From contig CANRWP010000003.1 in the NCBI GenBank assembly GCA_947643595.1, positions 1 through 64,000 of the forward strand: DNA of 64,000 bases, written 5' to 3'. Of this stretch, positions 1 through 8,615 are shown in pieces. Every line of letters starts with the position of its first letter. Position 1 is the stretch's first letter. The translations under genes and the position numbers were made by a program. The DNA comes from an uncultured bacterium (GTDB taxonomy: Bacteria > Bacillota > Clostridia > Lachnospirales > Lachnospiraceae). The notes under the pieces are model-generated. The model made no database searches. It worked only from the letters and a program-made list of their open reading frames with translations, and was not told the DNA's origin.

Positions 1-236
1 GTCGTTCCTGCCCCCCGTCTTTGGCGGCGTTTCGCTCTCCTTGGTACGCTCGTTGCGGTCAGGGTTCCTCCGTTTCCCTGCCGGAAGTCGTTGCGCTACA
101 TCGCCGGGGAGCATATCCCATACAGGCCGGTCATTCGATTGGAATAATCCATCGATGAACTGCCTATATCATAGGACATTTTTGTACCCTGTGCCGTATA
201 TCCACAAAGTAGGAATCAAGCCCGAAATCCGAAATT

Positions 237-267
237 TTCCACGATTGTGGAATGAATGTGGTATAAT
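237..267 (+). promoter_or_regulatory. Promoter/operator of HTH gene: inverted repeat TTCCAC-GATT-GTGGAA (237-252) upstream of an extended -10 (TGG TATAAT, 259-267)
   Basis: Read directly; lies 47 bp upstream of the HTH start codon. Confidence 0.55.
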
Positions 268-313
268 GGTTCTGTTGCGGCAGGCTGGCCGCAGGAAAGG
301 GGAATAAGGGAAT

Positions 314-772
314 ATGAAAGGGGCTACCACAATTCAGGAACGGCTGAAGGATTTACGGGTGGAGCGGCATTTGAAGCTGGAAGAACTGGAAGCGGCCACT
401 GGTATTTCAAGCTCGGCTCTCGGAAGCTATGAAAATGATAAGAACAACAATAAAGAAATCAACCACGGGAGCCTTTTGAAGCTGGCAAAGTTTTATGGGG
501 TATCTGTGGATTATATCCTGTGCCTGACAGAGAACAGGGAGCAGGCCAACACGCCTTTAACAGAACTGCATTTGAGTGACGAAATGGTTGCGCTTCTGAA
601 AAGCGGCCGGATTAACAACCGCCTGCTGTGCGAGCTTGCCACCCACAAGGATTTTATAAAGTTTCTGGCTGACATTGAGGTTTATGTGGATGGGATTGCT
701 TCTATATCAAAGAACCCGGAAAAGAACCCTATGATTTTAATATGCTCTCCAGTGGGTATGCAGCCATTTTAG
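314..772 (+). CDS. Cro/CI-type helix-turn-helix regulator with out-of-frame chimeric C-terminus
   Basis: N-terminus TIQERLKDLRVERHLKLEELEAATGISSSALGSYEND is a classic HTH_3; sequence after about 725 switches to an AAA ATPase read in another frame. Confidence 0.7.
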   Translation: MKGATTIQERLKDLRVERHLKLEELEAATGISSSALGSYENDKNNNKEINHGSLLKLAKFYGVSVDYILCLTENREQANTPLTELHLSDEMVALLKSGRINNRLLCELATHKDFIKFLADIEVYVDGIASISKNPEKNPMILICSPVGMQPF

Positions 773-1128
773 ATATCGTTGTGGATCTTATGATCAGGAT
801 GGAAAAACGCACGGAGAGAAAGTTTCGCTATGATATACCGGGGATTGTCCTGATTGACGAGATAGAGACACATCTCCATCTTGCACTGCAGAAAAAGATA
901 TTAAAACTGCTGACTGCAATGTTCCCCAATATTCAGTTTATTGTGACAACGCATTCTCCGTTTGTCCTGAACAGCCTGGACGATGTTGTGATCTATGATC
1001 TGGAACAGCGTCTGCTGGTAGAAAACGGCCTGTCGGATATTCCTTATGACGGAATTGTGGAGGGATATTTTAATGCCAGTGTTTTGTCGGACAAGCTGAA
1101 AGAGAAAATCGGCATTTGCGGCATTTAA
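742..1128 (+). pseudogene. C-terminal fragment of AAA_15/AAA_21-type (RecF/OLD-like) ATPase
   Basis: LSSGYAAILDIV (signature-like), GIVLIDEIETHLH (Walker B), FIVTTHSPFVLNSL; no Walker A. The tail REHIEEYPQLKEYIQ* continues in another frame after 1128. Confidence 0.7.
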
Positions 1129-1203
1129 AAGATGCTATGTGAGAGAACATATCGAAGAATACCCACAGTTAAAAGAATATATACAATAAGGCGGAGAACC
1201 ATT

Positions 1204-1467
1204 ATGAGGAAACGCGAACCCCTGTCACAGATCAAATTATCGGACAGGCAAAAGGAAAAACTGAACGACGAGATCAAAGCGTTCTATTTAGATGAGCGGG
1301 GTGAGGAGATCGGCATCATAGAGCAGATGCAGATACTGGAACTGTTTGAGAAAAAGCTGGCGCCGATCATCTACAATAAGGCCCTTGACGATGCTCACAG
1401 ATGGTTTTCCGGGATGATGGATAACCTGGAGTCGGATTATTACAGCTTATACAGGGATGAAGATTGA
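1204..1467 (+). CDS. DUF2164-like protein
   Basis: IKLSDRQKEKLNDEIKAFYLDERGEEIGIIEQMQILELFEKKLAPIIYNKALDDA resembles DUF2164; start moved to the internal ATG at 1204. Confidence 0.65.
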   Translation: MRKREPLSQIKLSDRQKEKLNDEIKAFYLDERGEEIGIIEQMQILELFEKKLAPIIYNKALDDAHRWFSGMMDNLESDYYSLYRDED

Positions 1468-1496
1468 AATTATTTATGCATTGTGTCCGGAAAGGC

Positions 1497-1542
1497 TTGA
1501 TAAAATGCGTCAATTACAGATATAATGGGATTACTCGAGTAA
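1497..1542 (+). promoter_or_regulatory. lacI promoter TTGATA-N18-TATAAT (1497-1526) with palindromic operator TTACTCGAGTAA (1531-1542)
   Basis: Read directly; perfect 12-bp palindrome over the predicted transcription start. Confidence 0.75.
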
Positions 1543-1566
1543 CCATTGTATAAGGAGGATCACGGT

Positions 1567-2553
1567 ATGGTATCCATGAAGGACATAGCAAAAGCTTTGA
1601 ATTTATCAAGGTGTACGGTGTCTGATATATTGAATAATAAGCTGGAAGGCAGATCATATAAACCCGAAACGATCGAGACGGTCCGCAGGACGGCCAGGGA
1701 GATGGGTTACATATCCAATAATATTGCAAAATCTTTAAAGACGGGATCTACCAAAACACTGGCGATCGTCGTTCCTCATCTGAGCAATCCGTTTTATACC
1801 AACATCATACAAAAAGTAGAAAAACTGGCAAACAGCAAAGATTACAGTCTGATTATCTGCACGACGGAAGAAAAGCTGGAAAAGGAAAATCATGTTCTGG
1901 AGATGCTGATGAGCCGGATGGTGGATGGGATCTTAATATCTCCGGTCTCCTATGAAGAGTCGCTCCGGAAAGTATATTCCTATAAAATCGTCTGCTTCGA
2001 CCGCACGGTGGAAGGCGGAAAATATCCGGCGGCGTTATTTGACAACAAAGCCGCGGCACAGGAACTCATGAGGAGAGTGTTGAAGCGGGGATGTCAGAAA
2101 CCGCTGTTTTTGAATACGGCTAAATCGGATTATACGATTCATTGCAGAATGGATGGATATAGGGAAGTATTGGATGAGGCGGGAATCGGATGGGACGAAA
2201 GGTTTGTCTATTACGATATTTATGATAAGAGGCAGGCTTATGAGATCATGAGCCGTATTTTGGAGCAGGATAAAGTGGAGTTTGATTCGGTTATTCTCGG
2301 GACCAATTTCTGTGTATACGGTGTGCTGCGCGCCTTCAGGGAAAAAGGGAGAGCCTTTGTCCCGATTGCCGGTTTTGAGGACTTTGACGGATCAGAGATT
2401 ATAGAAGGGGATTTTATCAAGGCGGTTCAGCCGGAGGAAAAGATCGGTGAGGAAGCATTCTATATACTTCTCCAGTATTTGAATGACAAAAAACCGCAGG
2501 ACGTGCTGTTAAAAACAGATGGGATTCGGGAAAATTGTACAAAAATAAAATAA
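1567..2553 (+). CDS. LacI-family transcriptional regulator
   Basis: MVSMKDIAKALNLSRCTVSDILNNK HTH plus periplasmic-binding-fold effector domain; RBS AAGGAGG. Confidence 0.92.
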   Translation: MVSMKDIAKALNLSRCTVSDILNNKLEGRSYKPETIETVRRTAREMGYISNNIAKSLKTGSTKTLAIVVPHLSNPFYTNIIQKVEKLANSKDYSLIICTTEEKLEKENHVLEMLMSRMVDGILISPVSYEESLRKVYSYKIVCFDRTVEGGKYPAALFDNKAAAQELMRRVLKRGCQKPLFLNTAKSDYTIHCRMDGYREVLDEAGIGWDERFVYYDIYDKRQAYEIMSRILEQDKVEFDSVILGTNFCVYGVLRAFREKGRAFVPIAGFEDFDGSEIIEGDFIKAVQPEEKIGEEAFYILLQYLNDKKPQDVLLKTDGIRENCTKIK

Positions 2554-2589
2554 AAATTTAGAGATTATAGACAAAAATGCAAAAATAAG

Positions 2590-2642
2590 TTGACATAGTT
2601 ACTCGAGTAAGTTAAAATAGTACATAGTTACTCGAGTAACTA
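2590..2642 (+). promoter_or_regulatory. Transporter operon promoter TTGACA-N17-TAAAAT with two operators: TTACTCGAGTAA at 2599-2610 (inside the spacer) and TAGTTACTCGAGTAACTA at 2625-2642
   Basis: Read directly; same palindrome as upstream of the lacI gene. Confidence 0.85.
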
Positions 2643-2701
2643 ATTTTAGGAACCGTATAAAGTGGACAAAATAATGTCTGAAAGATAAGGGAGGAAAAAG
2701 G

Positions 2702-4201
2702 ATGGAGAAGCATGTCTTTTTAGAAATGTCAAATATCAGTATGACATTCCCGGGCGTGAAAGCGCTTGATCAGGTGAGCCTGAATATCCGGGAGGGAGAA
2801 GTACATGCGTTGATGGGGGAGAACGGAGCCGGGAAATCAACCCTGATCAAGATCATATCCGGAGTGCAGCAGCCGGATCCCGGCGCAAAGATTCTTCTGG
2901 ATGGAAAAGAAGTTGAATTTCCGAGTGTTCATGCCAGCATCCAATCAGGGATCAACGCGATCCATCAGGACCTCAGCCTGTTTCCGAATCTGACTGTGGC
3001 GGAAAATATTTATTTGGGCCGCTCGAAGAAAGGGAAGATAGACTGGAAAGAGTGCGACAATATTGCGCTGGAAGCCCTGGAGAGACTGTCGGTGCAGATG
3101 GATATTCACGAGCTGCTCGGAAATCTGAGCGTGGCGAAGCAGCAACTGGTGGCGATCGCGAGGGCGATCTCTCTGAGTTCCCGGCTCTTGATCATGGATG
3201 AACCGACGGCGGCACTGTCGTTCAGTGAGGTGCGGATGCTTTATGAGATCATCCGGAAATTGAAAAAAGAAAATATTGCGATTCTTTTTATCAGCCATAA
3301 ACTGGACGAAGTTTTTGAAGTCTCCGACAGAGTGACTGTGTTGAAGGACGGAAAATATGTGGGCTGCAAGAACATTGAGGAACTGGATGAGAGCATGCTT
3401 GTGCAGATGATGGTGGGCAGATCTGTTTCCTACGAAGCGCTGAACCAGGAGTCCCATGCATCGGAAAAGATCCTTGAGGTTAAGAATATCTCCAGGGAGG
3501 GAAATTTTAAAGATATCTCCTTCTCTCTGCATAAAGGAGAGATATTGGCCTTTACCGGGCTGGTGGGAGCGGGAAGAAGCGAGACTGTCAAAGCGCTGTT
3601 TGGATTAAACCCGCCGGATGAAGGTGAGATTTTTATCCATGGAAAGAAAGTGGAACTTAAAAAAGTTTCTCAGGCGATGAGGCATAAGATAGCTTTTATC
3701 CCGGAGGACAGGCATCAGGAGGGATTGATATTAAATATGTCGATGCGGGATAATATCACACTGCCTGTTCTGTCGGAACTTTTGGACAGGCTTGGATTCA
3801 CCAACGGCAAAAAGACCGAAAGCTTATCGGAGGAATACGTAAAAACGCTGAATATAAGGCCGGGGCAGATCGAAAAAATGGCGAAGAACTTCAGCGGCGG
3901 CAATCAGCAGAAGATTGCCGTGGCGAAATGGCTTGTCACAAAGCCGGACATACTGATTATAGACGAGCCGACGCATGGCGTTGACATCGCGTCAAAGACC
4001 GAGATCCATAAGCTTTTAAAAAGTCTGGCAAAACAGGGAATGGCGATCATTATGGTGTCCTCCGAATGGCAGGAAGTCTTTGCGCTCAGCGACCGAGTTA
4101 TCGTCATGAGACATGGTCGGATCGTGCATGAAGATTCCACAAAGACGGGGGATCAGAATCTGATGATGGAGAAAGCAATTCTTGGGGAGGGAAAAGCATG
4201 A
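2702..4201 (+). CDS. CUT2/Lsr-type sugar ABC transporter ATP-binding protein (two fused NBDs)
   Basis: Two Walker A/signature sets ([16 protein letters not shown]) and two Walker B motifs. Confidence 0.93.
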   Translation: MEKHVFLEMSNISMTFPGVKALDQVSLNIREGEVHALMGENGAGKSTLIKIISGVQQPDPGAKILLDGKEVEFPSVHASIQSGINAIHQDLSLFPNLTVAENIYLGRSKKGKIDWKECDNIALEALERLSVQMDIHELLGNLSVAKQQLVAIARAISLSSRLLIMDEPTAALSFSEVRMLYEIIRKLKKENIAILFISHKLDEVFEVSDRVTVLKDGKYVGCKNIEELDESMLVQMMVGRSVSYEALNQESHASEKILEVKNISREGNFKDISFSLHKGEILAFTGLVGAGRSETVKALFGLNPPDEGEIFIHGKKVELKKVSQAMRHKIAFIPEDRHQEGLILNMSMRDNITLPVLSELLDRLGFTNGKKTESLSEEYVKTLNIRPGQIEKMAKNFSGGNQQKIAVAKWLVTKPDILIIDEPTHGVDIASKTEIHKLLKSLAKQGMAIIMVSSEWQEVFALSDRVIVMRHGRIVHEDSTKTGDQNLMMEKAILGEGKA

Positions 4202-5160
4202 AAAAATTATTGGAGAGAAGGGAGACAAGCGTATTTTTGATTCTGGCGGTTTTGTGCATAGGTCTGACGATTTATTCCCCCACATTTTTTTCCTACACCA
4301 ATATCAAAAACGTGTTGGTCAGCAATACTGCCCTGGGAATCATGGCTGCGGGAATGACGTTTATACTGATTACGGCGGGTATCGATGTCTCCGTGGCGAG
4401 TCAGATGATGTTTTCCGCGACATGGCTGGCGCTGCTTTCGGAGACGCCGTTTGGAAACCCTGTGACGCTTGTCCTGGCAGCGATTCTTATCGGATTTGTG
4501 ACGGGGGCGATCAATGGCTTTTTGATATCCCGGTTTGATATTCATCCGATTATTATCACGCTGGGAACAAACAGTATCTACAGAGGCATAATTCTCGTAA
4601 TGACAAACGGAAGATGGCTGATGAATCTGCCGAAATATTTTACCGCTTTTTCCAAAACGGTCTTCGGGATTCCGCTCCCTGTCGTGTATGCCGTGTTGAT
4701 CTTTCTGGTTTCCGCCTGGCTGCTGAAACATACATATTTCGGCCGTTCCATCTATGCGATGGGAGGGAACAGGGAGGCGGCGAGGTATGCCGGAGTGAAC
4801 CTGAAAAAAACGATATTTTTCACGTACACCTACACGGGAGTTTTGTGCGGTCTTGCGGGACTGGTGTTAGACAGCATTCTCGGCAACTGTCAGCCCTCCG
4901 GATCCAACGGATGGGAGATGAACGTGATAGCCGCCGCTGTCATAGGCGGTACGAATATTCTGGGGGGATATGGGACGATAGGCGGGACGGTGATCGGCGT
5001 CCTGATGATGGGAGTGATCGAAAACGGACTGGTGGTCGCCCATGTGCCGACTTACTGGCAGAAGCTGGTATATGGCCTGATTATTATCGTCACTGTCACG
5101 ATCGATGTGCTTCGCAAGAAAAAAGCGGATTCCAAAAAACAGATGATTGAGATCGATTAA
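4198..5160 (+). CDS. ABC transporter permease (RbsC/LsrC family)
   Basis: Multi-TM, MGGNREAARYAGVN and VIGGTNILGGYGTIGGTVIG motifs; ATGA overlap with the ATPase gene. Confidence 0.92.
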   Translation: MKKLLERRETSVFLILAVLCIGLTIYSPTFFSYTNIKNVLVSNTALGIMAAGMTFILITAGIDVSVASQMMFSATWLALLSETPFGNPVTLVLAAILIGFVTGAINGFLISRFDIHPIIITLGTNSIYRGIILVMTNGRWLMNLPKYFTAFSKTVFGIPLPVVYAVLIFLVSAWLLKHTYFGRSIYAMGGNREAARYAGVNLKKTIFFTYTYTGVLCGLAGLVLDSILGNCQPSGSNGWEMNVIAAAVIGGTNILGGYGTIGGTVIGVLMMGVIENGLVVAHVPTYWQKLVYGLIIIVTVTIDVLRKKKADSKKQMIEID

Positions 5161-5173
5161 GGAGGAAAGTGTA

Positions 5174-6145
5174 ATGGAAAAAATGAAAAAACTCAGACCT
5201 TCACTGAATGGAATCGTTTTGCTGGCAGCCTTTCTGGGGATTGTTGTGATTGGAACCGTAGCGAGCAGAAATTTTCTGACTATAAGAAATATCCTTTCGA
5301 TCTTTCAGCAGATGCCTGAGATGGGCATAATGGCGATTGGATTGACAATAGTGATCATCACCGGCGGAAATGATCTCTCGTCCGGGACGACCATGGGATT
5401 GTGCGCAGTGATATCCGGACTGTGCCTGACCTCGGGCATGCCGATCGCATTGGCAGTTTTGGTGAGCCTGGCGGCAGCTGTGCTCTGCGGATGCCTGAAC
5501 GCTGTCCTCGTGGCGGTGATCGGTATACCGCCGATGATCGCCACGCTGGGAACGCAGATGTTCTTTTATGGAGCGGCGCTGGTACTCAGCAAAGGAAATT
5601 CTATTTCCAATATACCGAGAGAATTTTATTTTCTGGGACAGAATAAAATTGCGGGGATTCCGCTGCAGGCGATCATACTTGTCCTGTTGACGGTTATTCT
5701 TGCGGTCGTGTTGAAAAAAAGGGTGTTTGGAAAGCATTTAATTGCCATCGGAAATAACAGTAAGGCAAGTGCCTATTCCGGCGTCCAGACGGAAAGAGTG
5801 TTGTTCGCTGCATATATTATCTGCTCTGTATTGTGCTGTATCGCCGGAAATATACAGGTATCCAGGGTAGCGACGGCGAGAGCGGATATGGGATATTCCT
5901 TTTTAATGCCGTGCATTTCTGCGGTTGTGTTGGGAGGAACGAGCATCGACGGAGGAATCGGCGGCGTAGGAGGAACCGTGGTGGGCGTGATCATTTTTGC
6001 GATGATCAGCAATATTATGAATCTCGCGGGAATTTCTTCTTTCTGGCAGCAGCTGGCGACGGGAAGCATCCTGATTTTGGTGGTGGTATTTAATAAGATC
6101 ACAGAGAATCATAAATTGCAGCGCAGGAAAAAAGAGAGCAATTAA
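5174..6145 (+). CDS. ABC transporter permease (RbsC/LsrD family)
   Basis: IGNNSKASAYSGV and VVLGGTSIDGGIGGVGGTVVG motifs; start at the ATG after GGAGG. Confidence 0.92.
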   Translation: MEKMKKLRPSLNGIVLLAAFLGIVVIGTVASRNFLTIRNILSIFQQMPEMGIMAIGLTIVIITGGNDLSSGTTMGLCAVISGLCLTSGMPIALAVLVSLAAAVLCGCLNAVLVAVIGIPPMIATLGTQMFFYGAALVLSKGNSISNIPREFYFLGQNKIAGIPLQAIILVLLTVILAVVLKKRVFGKHLIAIGNNSKASAYSGVQTERVLFAAYIICSVLCCIAGNIQVSRVATARADMGYSFLMPCISAVVLGGTSIDGGIGGVGGTVVGVIIFAMISNIMNLAGISSFWQQLATGSILILVVVFNKITENHKLQRRKKESN

Positions 6146-6177
6146 CTCAAAATATAAAAACTTAAGGAGGTATATCT

Positions 6178-7233
6178 ATGAGAAAGAGGATTGCACTGTT
6201 ATTGGTTATGGGGATGTGCGCAGGACTTTTGAGCGGGTGCGGCGGCAAAAATACGGCACAGGAAAGCGCGCCTTCGGCGCAGGAAGAAGCCGCAGAGAGC
6301 ACAGAGGAAGAAGCGCAGGGGGATTCCGAGGGGTATACGATAGCCCTTATCCCGCAGCAGGTGGGAATTCCTTACTTTGAGACGTCCGGTGTGTGGGGGC
6401 AGAAAGCGGCCGAGGATTTGGGGTGCGAAGTGATCTATACGGGACCGACCAGCGGCGACGCTGCCAGTCAGGCGAACATTGTACAGGATATGATCACAAA
6501 AGGGGTGGACTGTGTTGCGATATCCCCTCTGGATGCGAGCGCGATCGAACCGGTGCTGGAGCAGGCGAAAGAAGCGGGAATCCTTGTGATCACATGGGAT
6601 TCGGACGTAAACAATACGGATCTGAGAGAAGTTTATGTTAATTGCTGTTCGGAACAGGTGCTTGGCGAACATCTGATGCAGCGCTTTGCACATTATATGG
6701 GCGAGGAAGGCGATTACGCGATCATTACAAGTGTGTTGACGGCACAGAACTGTTCGGCCTGGGCGAAATATGCGACGGAATATCAGGAGGCGAATTATCC
6801 GAATATGAACAGAGTGGCATATGAACCCTGCGATGATGACCAGTCGAAAGCCTACTCCATTACACAGAATCTGATGACGGCTTATCCGGATCTGAAGGGC
6901 GTTCTGGGTGTGACGACACCGGCGCCTCCGGCTGCGGCACAGGCAGTGGGAGAAGCGGGGAGAAACGGAGAGGTGATCGTCAGCGGCGTGGTGGAAGCGT
7001 CGGCGGCAAAGGCCTATCTGGAGGACGGTTCCATGCAGGAGGCAAATATCTGGCATCCCGGCAAACTGGGCTATCTGGCAATTTATACAGCAAAAACGAT
7101 CCTGGACGGCGGATCGATCGAGGATGGACAGGATGTGCCGGAAGTCGGAGTGGTGGAAGTAAAGGATGACCAGATCATTATGACAGAATTACTGGATATT
7201 ACACTGGAAAATATAGACGAATTCGATTTCTAA
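6178..7233 (+). CDS. LsrB/RhaS-like substrate-binding lipoprotein
   Basis: Lipobox LLSGCGG; IALIPQQVG, VITWDSD and ENIDEFDF resemble the LsrB family. Confidence 0.9.
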   Translation: MRKRIALLLVMGMCAGLLSGCGGKNTAQESAPSAQEEAAESTEEEAQGDSEGYTIALIPQQVGIPYFETSGVWGQKAAEDLGCEVIYTGPTSGDAASQANIVQDMITKGVDCVAISPLDASAIEPVLEQAKEAGILVITWDSDVNNTDLREVYVNCCSEQVLGEHLMQRFAHYMGEEGDYAIITSVLTAQNCSAWAKYATEYQEANYPNMNRVAYEPCDDDQSKAYSITQNLMTAYPDLKGVLGVTTPAPPAAAQAVGEAGRNGEVIVSGVVEASAAKAYLEDGSMQEANIWHPGKLGYLAIYTAKTILDGGSIEDGQDVPEVGVVEVKDDQIIMTELLDITLENIDEFDF

Positions 7234-7241
7234 AAGAAAAA

Positions 7242-7264
7242 AGGCCGCCGGTGTTCGGCGGCCT
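7242..7264. terminator. 9-bp stem hairpin AGGCCGCCG-GTGTT-CGGCGGCCT
   Basis: A-tract lies upstream, so a U-tract would exist only in minus-strand transcripts. Confidence 0.5.
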
Positions 7265-7393
7265 GAATCTGGGAGTAGGGCAGCAGTACTCGTTAAACAT
7301 TACCAGCGATATCGGAATTGTTGTACAGTATGGAAGAATGGATATCAATCAACCAAATTTATCGTATTTGGCCACAATGGGGTTTGCGGAGGG

Positions 7394-8575
7394 ATGAGAA
7401 TGGGCAAAATCAAAATTTCTTTAAGAGAATTTGAAACAAGGATCCAAAAGTTAAAAGAGAAGATGGAAGAACGGAAGATAGATGCATTGTTTGTCTATGG
7501 GGATGAATACAGGAAAGAGAATCTGCGCTATGTGTCAAACTACTGGCCTATTTTTGAGAGGGGCGGACTGTTGGTAGGAAAAAATACGGACCCCATTGTC
7601 CTGTGCGCGCCGGAGGGGGAGGAAGTGGCAAAAGAGATGAGCGTCTGGAAAGATATCAGACTGCTGCCGGATTTTCTGTGTGTGACTGTCCCGGATGAGA
7701 TCGAGTATCCGTTAGCGCATTACAGCAGTTTTCGGAAGCTGGCACAGGAACTGCGGGATAAGGGGGAGCTTAAGACCCTGGGGATCGTCGGAAGAGACGC
7801 AATGCCTGTGGATCTGTTCCGCTCTATCGAGGAGGCCTTCCAGTCGGAGACCGTAGACTGCAACGATTTTCTGTTTGAACTTCGCAGGGAAAAAAGCGGG
7901 GATGAGGTGGCGTGTCTGAAGGAGGCCGCGAGAATAGCAGATATAGGGTTTAAGGCTATGATGCAGGCTGACCTGATCGGAATGACAGAGCTGGAAGCGG
8001 CCGGCATCGCGGAGGCGGCGGCGAGAAAGGCTGGCGCGGAGCATATTATTTTCCAGATCCTCGGGAGCGGTGAAAGGACGCATCGCATTGTGGGGCGTCC
8101 CACGGATAAGGTGATAGAGGACGGCGATATGATCATGTGCGCCCTTGCGGTTCAATATGAAGGATATGTGGCGACATGTGAGATGCCTTTTGCGGTGGGA
8201 AACTATTCCCAGGAGACAAAAAGAGTGATCGATGTGCTGGTGAAGGCGTTAAAGGCCGGGATACCTTATCTGAAGGCGGGAGTTCCGATGAAGGAGTTTG
8301 TGAAGGCGGTTAAGAACGTATATGAGGAGGAGGGGCTGTCAAAATACGATGTGTATCCTCCGCTCCACGGAATCGGCTGTGCGGAAGCGGAATCCCCGTA
8401 TCCGGACGAAAAGACAGAGGCGGTATTCAAAGAGGGAATGACGGTAAATACCGATATCAGTCTGTTTGGGCTGCCCGGCGGATCAAATCGAATCGAGGAG
8501 GGCTTTGTGATAACAAAAGACGGGGCCGTTTCTCTGTCACCGTTTGTGGATGCATGCTGCAGAGAATGGAGATGA
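7394..8575 (+). CDS. M24-fold (creatinase/prolidase-like) protein
   Basis: Two-domain creatinase/aminopeptidase P organisation; LHGIGCAEAESPYP and NRIEEGFVITKDG motifs. Confidence 0.85.
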   Translation: MRMGKIKISLREFETRIQKLKEKMEERKIDALFVYGDEYRKENLRYVSNYWPIFERGGLLVGKNTDPIVLCAPEGEEVAKEMSVWKDIRLLPDFLCVTVPDEIEYPLAHYSSFRKLAQELRDKGELKTLGIVGRDAMPVDLFRSIEEAFQSETVDCNDFLFELRREKSGDEVACLKEAARIADIGFKAMMQADLIGMTELEAAGIAEAAARKAGAEHIIFQILGSGERTHRIVGRPTDKVIEDGDMIMCALAVQYEGYVATCEMPFAVGNYSQETKRVIDVLVKALKAGIPYLKAGVPMKEFVKAVKNVYEEEGLSKYDVYPPLHGIGCAEAESPYPDEKTEAVFKEGMTVNTDISLFGLPGGSNRIEEGFVITKDGAVSLSPFVDACCREWR

Positions 8576-8615
8576 TGATATCAAAAATCAGAATATGGAT
8601 AAAAGGAGTTTAGCT

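Noticed and set aside
41-307. 88-aa ORF at the window start
   Set aside because: No RBS or recognisable domain; overlaps the HTH promoter; probably non-coding element debris.
2945-3532. 195-aa minus-strand ORF within the ABC ATPase gene
   Set aside because: Antisense to conserved NBD motifs; no domain or RBS.
4182-4538. Alternative-frame ORFs over permease genes (4182, 4614, 5401, 5833)
   Set aside because: Frame-shadow translations of membrane-protein genes with no family signature.
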